From positions 37,256 through 101,255 of the forward strand of contig CAMHUC010000004.1 in assembly GCA_946188155.1 (NCBI GenBank): a stretch of 64,000 nt of DNA. The letters are read 5' to 3'. Every line of letters begins with the position of its first letter. Position 1 is the stretch's first letter. The notes under the pieces were generated by a model, which saw nothing but the letters and a program-made list of their open reading frames with translations, was not told the origin of the DNA and ran no database searches. A program made the translations under genes and the position numbers. This stretch comes from an uncultured bacterium (GTDB lineage Bacteria; Bacteroidota; Bacteroidia; Bacteroidales; Bacteroidaceae). This document shows, one piece after another, positions 40,033-47,523 of the stretch.

Positions 40033-42093
40033 TTAATGGTACTGCTTCTTGAACTGTATGTACTCGTCGCAGCGCGACACGTACTCTGCCGTGCGCTGGG
40101 GGCTCTGCTTCTCCAGGTCGGCCAGCCCTTGGAAGGCCCGGTACTGGGGCGACTGGCGGTTCGTCTTCCATACCCAGTCGCCGGCCTGATCGTCATATAC
40201 GCTTTCCCTCCAGAGGTCTTTGCTCCCTGTGTAGAAGTCGTTGGTCCTGTACAGTTCGCTCCAGGCCATGGCGAAGAGGGCTTTCTCCTTCAGCTTGAAG
40301 TCGTTGCTCAGGGCAGCCTCCTGCAGATAGTGGAGGGTCTTGGCAGTTAGGTCTGTCTCGTTGACGCGCAGCGAGTCGTTCACGCTCTTGCTGTCGCGCA
40401 TCAGATACCAGCAGTCGCCTCTGAAGTTTGCCTGGGCATAGCGCACGGCCAGGTCGTAGCAGCTCTGCTGGCGGGCCTTGCCTGAGAGCAGGTGGAGCGT
40501 GCCCTCCTTCATCTGCATCTCCTTGGCGAATACGAGCTTCGGGTTCTCGCGGATGGTCCAGTTGTACTTTTGGGCGTACTCGAAGTTCTCGTCGGTGATC
40601 CACTGGCGCTTGACCCAGGGTTCGATATCCGTCTTGCGCACGTAGGCATATATCTTGTAGCCCTGCTCGTTATAGTACTTGGCGGGCACGTGCTCCAGCC
40701 ACTTGATGGCCTTGTCCCACTGGCACAGTCGCAGATACTTCGTGCCGATGAGGTCCTCGAGGATGGTGTCGTTCTTCTCGATTTTTGCCTTCAGATATTT
40801 CTCCAGGTTGGTCTTGGCGGGGGTGTTGGTGAAGATGAGGTACTTCTCCAGCCTGTCCACGCGCATCGTGTCGATGTACGCTTGGTAATTGTATGAGCCT
40901 GCTGCGTTGAGCAGTGCCACGGCCTCGACGCCTCGGTTGGCGTAGCGCTTGCTGAGTGCCTGATGGGTCAGACGGTCCTTCACCCGTCCGAAGTAGCCGT
41001 CGTTGGTGGCCTCGGGCAGCTTGATCTTCTCGTCCAGCCATGTCAGCTCCTCGGCCAGATAGTCGTCGAAGTCACTGCTTTCCTTGGCCTGCTCTGCGGT
41101 GATGTAGAGCATGATGGCTCGGGCGCACTCCTTCATCCGCTCCGTGCCGTCGAGCTTGGTGGCGGCGAGGATGTCCTTGGTGGCTTGCTTCTTGTCGCCA
41201 AACATATACTCCAGCCAGGCCTTGGCGGTCTTCCAGAGGATGGGGACGTCGGTCTTGCCCTCGCGCACCACTTGCTCGCAGAAGTTACGCATCTGCCATA
41301 CCTCCTCCTTGGTGAGTTCGCGCACGAAGAGCTTTCCGAAGCCGTCCTCGTCGAGGGCCTCCTGGGCATTGTTCACGAAGTCTTGCACCAGGAAGGGCAG
41401 CACTTTCGACGTGGGGTTCTCCTGATAGTGCTGGCGGATGGCTTGGTAGGAGCGCTTCTTGTAGAACTGCGTCATCAGACTGTTGCAGTCGCCCATCTCG
41501 GCGAACAGCTCTGCGGCCTCTGCCCCCCGTCCGCTCTTGTAGAGGGCACCGGCATAGATGTTCTCCATCATGTCGCGATAGACGGTGTCGATGAAGTCTT
41601 TGGCCGTCTGCTCCCAGTAGGTGATGTTCTCCTGATGGCGGCCCAGCATCATGTTGCAGCGCATGTAGAGCAGGGCGTGCTGCGAGCGCAGCCTGCTCTT
41701 GGTCTTGCCCAGGGCGTAGGCGCGGATGGCCTGCAGGTCCTTCTGCTGCTGGGCGATCTCCTCCTTCGAGGGGTAGTTCCAGTCGTACTGCTTCTGGCGC
41801 TCTATGCCCACGCAGTCGAGGTACTTCTCCAGGTGCTCCACGTAGCTCACCATCAGTGCGTCGCCTTTCTCGCGGGCTGCCTTGATGATGTCGTCGGCGC
41901 GGAACCAGAAGTACTCATCGTCGGAGCCGAGATAGGCTTTCCAGTTGTTGTCGCAGGCGCGGTCCACCCGTTCACTGAACTCCAGGTGGTTGTAGGCGCT
42001 GAACAGATAGGAGTTGTGGCTGTCGAACCATAAACATGCCTTGCCAGTCAGCGTCGAGGCTGCCAGTAGGCTAATGATGATAAATCTCTTCAT
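40033..42093 (-). CDS. Exported protein of unknown function (686 aa)
   Basis: A 686-aa protein with a signal peptide ('MKRFIIISLLAASTLTGKA'). The mature part is mostly alpha-helical with TPR-like helical pairs ('ALYKSGRGAEAAELFAEMGD', 'YLRLCQWDKAIKWLEHVPAK', 'ALFAMAWSELYRTNDFYTGS'), suggesting a helical-repeat scaffold in the periplasm or on the surface. I do not recognise a named family. It overlaps the preceding lipoprotein gene by 23 bp, so the two are co-transcribed and probably work together. Confidence 0.75.
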   Translation of the reverse strand: MKRFIIISLLAASTLTGKACLWFDSHNSYLFSAYNHLEFSERVDRACDNNWKAYLGSDDEYFWFRADDIIKAAREKGDALMVSYVEHLEKYLDCVGIERQKQYDWNYPSKEEIAQQQKDLQAIRAYALGKTKSRLRSQHALLYMRCNMMLGRHQENITYWEQTAKDFIDTVYRDMMENIYAGALYKSGRGAEAAELFAEMGDCNSLMTQFYKKRSYQAIRQHYQENPTSKVLPFLVQDFVNNAQEALDEDGFGKLFVRELTKEEVWQMRNFCEQVVREGKTDVPILWKTAKAWLEYMFGDKKQATKDILAATKLDGTERMKECARAIMLYITAEQAKESSDFDDYLAEELTWLDEKIKLPEATNDGYFGRVKDRLTHQALSKRYANRGVEAVALLNAAGSYNYQAYIDTMRVDRLEKYLIFTNTPAKTNLEKYLKAKIEKNDTILEDLIGTKYLRLCQWDKAIKWLEHVPAKYYNEQGYKIYAYVRKTDIEPWVKRQWITDENFEYAQKYNWTIRENPKLVFAKEMQMKEGTLHLLSGKARQQSCYDLAVRYAQANFRGDCWYLMRDSKSVNDSLRVNETDLTAKTLHYLQEAALSNDFKLKEKALFAMAWSELYRTNDFYTGSKDLWRESVYDDQAGDWVWKTNRQSPQYRAFQGLADLEKQSPQRTAEYVSRCDEYIQFKKQYH

Positions 42094-42961
42094 AGGTCTC
42101 GGGTTTATATCTGTTAATGTTGTCTTTGTCCAGATGGTAGGTGATAATGCTGCGGTTCAGGTCTGGACGCTTCTTCTCCACGGCTCGCTTCACGCGGAGT
42201 ATCTCCTCGGCCTCCACGGTATGCTCCACACGCACGCCACGGATGTTTCTGATCCACTGGAAGACGGGATAGGCTGCAGCCAGGGGCAGTGGATAGCCGT
42301 CGAGTCGGCTCAGGTAGGGGGCCACGTCGCGGATGTCGAGTATCGGGTTGCGCTCCATGAACCTCCGTGGGTCGCCGGTGTTGTAGATCATCAGCACACC
42401 GTAGTCCGCCGGCGGGGCAGGCATGGAGAGCTGGTGCAGGCGGATTGTGGTCGATAGAAGTGAAGAGTGGAGAGTGGAGAGTGAAGAATTTGCTACCGCC
42501 CTAAGGAAGTCGTAGTACACCTTGCGGCTACGGGAGGTGTAGTCGCAGTCTATCTGTATCTCGCGGATGCCGTGGATGTCGTTGGTCTCGTTCATCTGCT
42601 GGATACGCCTGACGATGAGACCGGCCAGACTGTCGTGCGCCTCGTGCATGCAGTCCTCGGTGATGTAGACCGTGGGCACCAGCTCTACCCCCTCGGGCAG
42701 CGTGTCGCTGAAGGTGATGGTGGCGTTGGGCCTGGGCTGGCCGTCGTCGCCCATCACCACGTCGAAGTAGCGGCAGTACACCTTATTTATATTATATCGG
42801 CTCAGGAAGACCCGCTCCGTGGAGTCGAGCCTCAGGTCGGTACGCCAGTAGTAGACAGCGTTGCCCGGTGCCGTATCCTCCCGTTGCTCCGTGCATCCCG
42901 CCAACAGTAGTAGCGTGAGTATCAGTGCGTGTGTCCTGCCTGTTTTTGATAGCCGTGTCAT
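42071..42961 (-). CDS. Lipoprotein of unknown function (296 aa)
   Basis: A predicted lipoprotein ('LILTLLLLAGCTEQ') whose mature region suggests a barrel-like fold: 'VYYWRTDLRLDSTERVFL' near residue 36, 'CRYFDVV' and 'IREIQIDCDYTSRSRKVYYD' near 135. It vaguely resembles DUF3142-type proteins, which I cannot confirm. Residues around 165 ('AVANSSLSTLHSSLLS') are encoded by the dispersed heptamer repeat. It heads a two-gene operon with the 686-aa protein. Confidence 0.72.
   Translation of the reverse strand: MTRLSKTGRTHALILTLLLLAGCTEQREDTAPGNAVYYWRTDLRLDSTERVFLSRYNINKVYCRYFDVVMGDDGQPRPNATITFSDTLPEGVELVPTVYITEDCMHEAHDSLAGLIVRRIQQMNETNDIHGIREIQIDCDYTSRSRKVYYDFLRAVANSSLSTLHSSLLSTTIRLHQLSMPAPPADYGVLMIYNTGDPRRFMERNPILDIRDVAPYLSRLDGYPLPLAAAYPVFQWIRNIRGVRVEHTVEAEEILRVKRAVEKKRPDLNRSIITYHLDKDNINRYKPETYEEIYHH
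42459..42500. repeat. In-frame GTGAAGA/GTGGAGA heptamers with ATTTGCTACCGCC tail
   Basis: Heptamers followed by GAATTTGCTACCGCC lie in frame in the lipoprotein gene. The tail is identical to that at 22.6 kb and nearly so to the hairpin at 19.4 kb. Confidence 0.88.
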
Positions 42962-42994
42962 GCAGATTATGGTTTATTGTCACTTTGTGGTATG

Positions 42995-43026
42995 CAAAGG
43001 TACGACAATTTTCAAATATCAGCAAA
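42995..43026 (-). promoter_or_regulatory. Promoter of the exported-protein operon
   Basis: Minus-strand TTTG (43026-43023), a 20-bp spacer and TACCTTTG (43002-42995) match the consensus. The lipoprotein ATG is 34 bp downstream. Confidence 0.8.
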
Positions 43027-43067
43027 CTTTTTCCCCTTTTTAAGTCCTTAATATGCAAAAAAATAAC

Positions 43068-43205
43068 TACCTTTGCGCCGAATTTCTAATGTTGCTGGAT
43101 GTCAGTGCATGGGATTATAAGCTTTTTTACGGGATTTATGGACTTGCCCTGTACGAAAACGGGGTGCCCCCAGACTATATCCAGCCCAGAACCCATCACT
43201 GCACC
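43068..43205 (+). promoter_or_regulatory. Promoter and leader of the capsule locus upstream of upxY
   Basis: TACCTTTG (43068-43075) is followed by about 130 nt before the chosen upxY start. The leader can form a small stem with a GAAA-like loop (CCCTGT/ACGGGG, about 43148-43165). In Bacteroides, UpxY proteins act on such leaders to prevent early termination. The frame is open through the leader, so an earlier start (ATG 43089) cannot be excluded. Confidence 0.55.
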
Positions 43206-43772
43206 ATGAATGCCCCGAAGCCCGATGAACCTGCCTGGTACCCGATGATGGCCACCTATGGCCGGGCCAAGGCCATGAAGTTGCTGCTCGACGAGCGCCA
43301 AGTACGCAACTTCGTGCCGATGCGCTACGAGTCGGTGATGCGGCGAAACGGCGAGCGCTCCTACGAGAGCATGCCTATCCTCTCCAGTCTGGTGTTCATC
43401 TACGAGAGCAAGAACCGTCTTGTTACCCTCAAGCGCGAACCGGGCTTCCTGCCTCTGCAGTTCTATACCCGTCCGCAGCCTGGCAACCATGAGGTGCGCG
43501 ACATCATCTACGTCCCCGACCGTCAGATGGATAACTTCATGCGCGTCTGTTCGGCCGACGACGACCGTGTGGTGCTCCTCGAGGATTCCGACTATCTGGC
43601 AGCCCAGGGCAAGCGCGTGGTCATCAAGGAGGGGCCGCTGGCTGGAATCGAGGGTGTCATCAAGCGCATTAAGAAGGACAAGTGTGTCATCGTACGTATC
43701 GAGGGGGTTGCCTGTGCCGGCATCCTCCACTTCCCTGCCAAGAACCTCCTGGTGCTGAACGACGGGGAGTAG
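43206..43772 (+). CDS. UpxY-type NusG antiterminator
   Basis: A 188-aa NusG-family protein with an N-terminal NGN domain ('AWYPMMATYGRAKAMKLLLD', 'NFVPMRYESVMRRNGERSYE') and a C-terminal KOW domain ('GKRVVIKEGPLAGIEGVIKR'). UpxY proteins are locus-specific elongation factors of Bacteroidales capsule operons, and this one is the first gene of the polysaccharide cluster. No upxZ is seen. ATG 43206 places the NGN domain at the usual distance from the N-terminus. Confidence 0.9.
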   Translation: MNAPKPDEPAWYPMMATYGRAKAMKLLLDERQVRNFVPMRYESVMRRNGERSYESMPILSSLVFIYESKNRLVTLKREPGFLPLQFYTRPQPGNHEVRDIIYVPDRQMDNFMRVCSADDDRVVLLEDSDYLAAQGKRVVIKEGPLAGIEGVIKRIKKDKCVIVRIEGVACAGILHFPAKNLLVLNDGE

Positions 43773-43818
43773 GATCTGCCGCTGTGCGGCTAATTGCTGA
43801 AAATAAAAGTACTCAATA

Positions 43819-44937
43819 ATGGAAGAACAGAAAAAACAGAAGACAATCGCTGACTCCGAGCCCCAGAAGCAGGGCATCGACTTCATGAAGTTGTGGAACC
43901 TCGGCTTGAAGCATCGCAAGTTATATTATAAGGTGTTGGGCATCGCGTTCGTCGTGGCCCTCGTCATCGTTTTCTCCATCCCCAAGACCTACACCTGCGA
44001 GGTGATGCTGGCGCCTGAGCTCTCCACGGCCCGCAGCACCAATTCGCTGTCCTCCTTGGCCCGTTCGTTCGGTATGCGTCTGGGTTCCAATCTGTTGGGC
44101 AATGGCAGTGAGGCGCTGATGCCTAACCTCTACCCCGACCTGATGAACTCCGTCGACTTCATGACGAGCCTGTTCGACATCCAGGTCTGTGCCGAGGACA
44201 GCATCACGCCCAAGAGCTACTACGACTACCTGGTCAACGACCAGAAGCGCCCCTGGTGGTCGGCTGCCATCGGAGGGACGATTGGCGCCATTGCCGATCT
44301 CTTCGCCAGCGAGGATACCGTTGAGCTGGCAGCGGCAAATAGGAAGGTTAATCCCTTCAAGCTGACCAAGAGGCAGACGAGCATCGTCAAGGTCATCTCG
44401 AAGAAGGTGGTCTGCGATGTGGACCAGAAGACGCTCGTCATCACCATCGACGTCACCGACCAGGACCCCGTCATCTGCGCCACGGTGGCCGACTCCGTGA
44501 AGGCCCGCCTGCAGCAGTTCATCACCGACTACCGCACCAACAAGTCACGCATCGACTACGAGTACAACAAGAAGCTGGTGGCCGAGGCCAAGGAGCGTTA
44601 CGACAAGGCCCGTCAGCGCTATGTCGAATTTGCCGATGCCAACCAGGACATCATCCTGCAGAGCGTGCGCACCAAGCTCGCCGACCTGGAGAACGAGATG
44701 CAGCTGCAGTTCAATGCCTATCAGGCCTACGTGGCCGCAGCCCAGAATGCTGAGGCCCAGGTGCAGCAGAACACCCCTGCCTTCATGACCCTGCAGAGTG
44801 CCACCGTGCCCATCAAGCCTACAGGCCCTAAGAAGAAGCGCATCCTCTTCATCTTCCTCTTCCTCGCCTTCGCCGGCACCTCCGTCTACATCCTCCACAA
44901 GGAGAACGAGCTGAAGCCCCTCCTCGGCTTGTCGTGA
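43819..44937 (+). CDS. Wzz-type polysaccharide chain-length regulator
   Basis: A 372-aa inner-membrane protein with helices near each end ('VLGIAFVVALVIVFSIP', about 42-58, and 'ILFIFLFLAFAGTSVYIL', about 344-361) and a long periplasmic coiled-coil part ('KLVAEAKERYDKARQRYVEF'). The proline-rich 'PIKPTGPKKKR' before the last helix is typical. It controls chain length of the polymer made by the Wzy-like protein at 54.1 kb. Its stop codon lies in the left REP repeat of the transposase. Confidence 0.93.
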   Translation: MEEQKKQKTIADSEPQKQGIDFMKLWNLGLKHRKLYYKVLGIAFVVALVIVFSIPKTYTCEVMLAPELSTARSTNSLSSLARSFGMRLGSNLLGNGSEALMPNLYPDLMNSVDFMTSLFDIQVCAEDSITPKSYYDYLVNDQKRPWWSAAIGGTIGAIADLFASEDTVELAAANRKVNPFKLTKRQTSIVKVISKKVVCDVDQKTLVITIDVTDQDPVICATVADSVKARLQQFITDYRTNKSRIDYEYNKKLVAEAKERYDKARQRYVEFADANQDIILQSVRTKLADLENEMQLQFNAYQAYVAAAQNAEAQVQQNTPAFMTLQSATVPIKPTGPKKKRILFIFLFLAFAGTSVYILHKENELKPLLGLS

Positions 44938-44962
44938 TGTCAGGGGACAGGTCGGTGACATC
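44936..44962. repeat. Left REP-like sequence of the RAYT element
   Basis: A 27-bp palindromic unit with GATGTCA/TGACATC ends and core GGGGACAGGTC. It is the near-perfect reverse complement of 45789-45814. Confidence 0.9.
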
Positions 44963-44983
44963 GTAAAAGGACTATACTGATAC

Positions 44984-45775
44984 ATGCCACGGCAAGCGCG
45001 TAAGGAATCAGGCACTGGGATATTTCATGTGATGATGCGGGGCATCAACCACCAGAATATCTTCGAGGACGAGGAGGATTACTACCAGTTCATTAATACC
45101 ATTGACCGCATGCGCGTCAGATGCGATGACAAGGGCATCCCCTGCGGCTGTAACTGTACTTACTATGCATACTGCTTGATGTCGAACCACTTCCACATGC
45201 TCATCCGCGAACGTGAAGAAACCGTGGGCGAAACAGTGAAGCGCATTGCAAGTTCTTACGTGTATTACTATAACAGGAAGTATGGACGCGATGGCCACCT
45301 GTTTAAAGAGCGTTTCAAGTCGGAGCCTGTCAATGACATGGCCTATTTTACGGTGTTGTTGTGCTACATACATCAATACCCGGTTAAGGCGGGAGTCGTA
45401 GATCGAGTAAAGGATTACGCATATAGCTCATGGGGCGAGTTCGATGGCAGTGTGGAGTCTGTATTTCATGTATGTGACACACGGGCTGTACTGAACAGGA
45501 TCCCTTTTGAAACCTTGGAAGAACTGGTCAACGAACTGTTACCAGATAATGTACAATGCCTGGAGGTAGAAGGTAACTGCCGTCAGAGACCCTCTGATGA
45601 TCAAGTGTGGCAGCAGATAAGAGAGCTGGCCAGCGTTACCTGTAGCTCAGCATTCCAGATGTTGCCTGACGAGAAAAAACGTACCATTCTCAGACGACTC
45701 AAGGATAATGGAGCTTCTCATCGACAGTTAGAGCGGCTCACAGGAATAGGAAGAGGGCTGATACAAAAGTTATAA
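44984..45775 (+). mobile_element. REP-associated tyrosine transposase (RAYT, Y1/HUH family)
   Basis: A 263-aa Y1 transposase. The HUH metal motif is in 'SNHFHMLIRE' (about residues 64-73). The catalytic-tyrosine helix is in 'ASSYVYYYNRKYGRDGHLFK' (about 89-108), with 'YIHQYPVKAGVV' following. It begins 'MPRQARKESGTGIFHVMMRG', standard for the RAYT group. REP-like 25-27 bp sequences lie in inverted orientation on both sides, the expected layout for a transposase that processes REP hairpins as single-stranded DNA. The gene appears intact. Confidence 0.92.
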
Positions 45776-45788
45776 CTGACTTTTCTCA

Positions 45789-45814
45789 GATGCCACTGAC
45801 CTGTCCCCTGACAC
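45789..45814. repeat. Right REP-like sequence of the RAYT element
   Basis: Reverse complement of the left REP apart from two or three bases, with the core GACCTGTCCCC. Confidence 0.9.
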
Positions 45815-45836
45815 TCCCAAAAATAAAAGCAGTATT

Positions 45837-45983
45837 ATGATAGTAACCAATCAAGCAACAGATACGAAGCGGAATTTTAATGCCACTTCCACCCGAAATA
45901 GGATAATGGCCAGTACAATGTCTGTGGACGAATACTTCGATGAACTGATAGACAAGGTGCGCGAGGATTATGCAAATCTATGA
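45837..45983 (+). CDS. Probable antitoxin of a RelE/ParE-type pair (48 aa)
   Basis: A 48-codon frame starting at 45837 ('MIVTNQATDTKRNFNATSTR', ending 'DELIDKVREDYANL'). It overlaps the toxin gene by 14 bp. The size, acidic amphipathic C-terminus and overlap fit an antitoxin whose tail wraps the toxin. It seems short for a DNA-binding antitoxin, so an N-terminal truncation is possible. The assignment rests on the neighbour. Confidence 0.65.
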   Translation: MIVTNQATDTKRNFNATSTRNRIMASTMSVDEYFDELIDKVREDYANL

Positions 45984-46278
45984 GGTTCGAATCAGTCATG
46001 GAGCTCGTGTAGACATGGCAGAATTGCGCAAGTTCCTTAAGGCCATGATGACTGTGGAAGGTGCTATTCGCTATGCCAATAATATGCGTGAGGAGATAAA
46101 GACGTTGGCATTTTATGCTGATCTCTATGGCAAGTCAACATCAATGACACTGCGTCAGATACACCCCGAGGCACGCCGGATGGTATCTCATAACCGTAAA
46201 TGGGTGTACGTCTATCATATTGAAGCATCCTTCGTCATAGTAGACCGAATTCTCCCTGCCAAAATGAATAAAGGTTGA
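45970..46278 (+). CDS. RelE/ParE-family toxin
   Basis: A 102-aa protein with the ParE/RelE fold pattern: 'YEVRISHGARVDMAELRKFL' (strand and helix), 'AIRYANNMREEIKTLAFYAD', then 'RMVSHNRKWVYVYHIEASFV' and 'IVDRILPAKMN' (sheet). These toxins cleave ribosome-bound mRNA or poison gyrase; which applies cannot be told. It forms an overlapping pair with the 48-aa gene, directly after the RAYT element. Confidence 0.82.
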   Translation: MQIYEVRISHGARVDMAELRKFLKAMMTVEGAIRYANNMREEIKTLAFYADLYGKSTSMTLRQIHPEARRMVSHNRKWVYVYHIEASFVIVDRILPAKMNKG

Positions 46279-46415
46279 ATATGTTTGACTCAATATGATC
46301 TACACTGCATCTGAGGCAATAGAAGACCTTGAAAGTCAGTTAAGAGAGCTAGATAATAGAAGTTGAATCCTCATCCATCATACATCAGTTGGACGAACCT
46401 GGTGATGGAAAGTAC

Positions 46416-46457
46416 CATCATCCATCTTCCATCATTCATCATTCATCATACATCTTT
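46416..46457. repeat. Six CATCATY-type heptamers
   Basis: CATCATC, CATCTTC, CATCATT, CATCATT, CATCATA, CATCTTT run in perfect register. The surrounding 450-bp gap (46279-46731) holds no convincing gene. A 23-codon frame at 46296 and a 70-codon frame across the repeats lack support. Confidence 0.88.
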
Positions 46458-46731
46458 CGCTCGATACTGCCAGTCAGAACTAGATACAAGTAACAATGAA
46501 CGAAAAAGATATTCTCACGAATGTGAGATAGCCAAGATACAATATTGCAAGAAAGGATTCTACGAGAAGTCATGACGACCGCCTTGCGTTTCCCGTCAGA
46601 TTTTATAGAGATTTATGTTCCTCTCAGCCTATAAGGCTAAACCGGCGAAGCCAAGTCTGTGATTTCTGTGTGAGAATCCGGTTGAACTCATGCTGCTATC
46701 TAAGAAAAGGATTTTAGGACGTCTACTGAAC

Positions 46732-47487
46732 ATGAAGAATATAGTTATAGCCGCAGGCTATGCAACCCGCCTTGGTGGACTCACCAGGAATTTCCCTAAA
46801 CCTCTGCTGAAGATAGGTGATAACACCATCCTCGGCAGGATGCTGGATGATATAGACTGCATACCCGATATCGACGAGCATATTATCATCACGAATCATA
46901 AGTTTGCTCCGATATTCGAAGAGTGGAAAGAGGCTTCGCACTATAGCAAGCCCATCACCATCGTAGATGACGGTACAGAAACCAATGAAACCCGCTTAGG
47001 AGCTGTCTGCGATCTCCTGCTGGCTATCGACCATTTGTCCTGTCGAAAATCGTCAGATGCTAAATGGCCTGACGACCTGTTGGTAGTCGCTGCCGACAAC
47101 CTGCTGTTCTTCTCATTCCAGGAATTTGTCGATTTCGCCAAGGAGAAGCAGACCAGTTGCATCATGTGCCACGAGCAGCCCTCGATAGAGAAGCTCCAGC
47201 GCACTGGGGTGGTAGAACTGGATGCTCAAAACAAGGTACTGGGTATGGAAGAGAAGCCCCAGGCCCCGAAGAGCCACTGGGCTGTCCCGCCTTTCTATAT
47301 TTACCTGGAGAAAGACCTCGGCCTTATACGCCATTCCGTAGAGAACGGCTGTGGCAAGGATGCTCCTGGAAACCTTGCCCACTATATGGTAGACCGCACC
47401 ACGATGCACGCCTGGCCCATGACTGCCGGGCGTTTTGACATCGGCTCTCTTGACACTTATCGCGAAGCAGTTGAGCGCTTCGGCTAA
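46732..47487 (+). CDS. Sugar-1-phosphate nucleotidyltransferase
   Basis: A 251-aa nucleotidyltransferase. The N-terminal signature 'VIAAGYATRLGGLTRNFPKP' is the nucleotide-binding loop, and 'LVVAADNLLFF' (about 115) carries the metal-binding Asp. It makes an NDP-sugar from a sugar-1-phosphate and an NTP. The next two genes encode a UDP-glucuronate-epimerase-like enzyme and a galacturonokinase-like kinase, so UDP-galacturonate from GalA-1-P is a reasonable guess. ATG 46732 begins the conserved fold; ATG 46690 is an alternative. Confidence 0.88.
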   Translation: MKNIVIAAGYATRLGGLTRNFPKPLLKIGDNTILGRMLDDIDCIPDIDEHIIITNHKFAPIFEEWKEASHYSKPITIVDDGTETNETRLGAVCDLLLAIDHLSCRKSSDAKWPDDLLVVAADNLLFFSFQEFVDFAKEKQTSCIMCHEQPSIEKLQRTGVVELDAQNKVLGMEEKPQAPKSHWAVPPFYIYLEKDLGLIRHSVENGCGKDAPGNLAHYMVDRTTMHAWPMTAGRFDIGSLDTYREAVERFG

Positions 47488-47523
47488 ATATTTCTGTGAT
47501 TTCCGTGATTTCTGTGTGAAAAT

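Noticed and set aside
40963..42033. 356-codon open frame on the plus strand
   Set aside because: Antisense to the 686-aa exported protein, which has a signal peptide and helical repeats; the antisense product is low complexity.
43053..43205. N-terminal 51 residues of UpxY
   Set aside because: The first ATG lies upstream of the -7 promoter element, and the NGN domain begins at the ATG at 43206; ATG 43089 remains possible.
46363..46575. 70-codon frame rich in Ser/His/Ile
   Set aside because: It is created by translating the CATCATT heptamer tract and has no coding features outside it.
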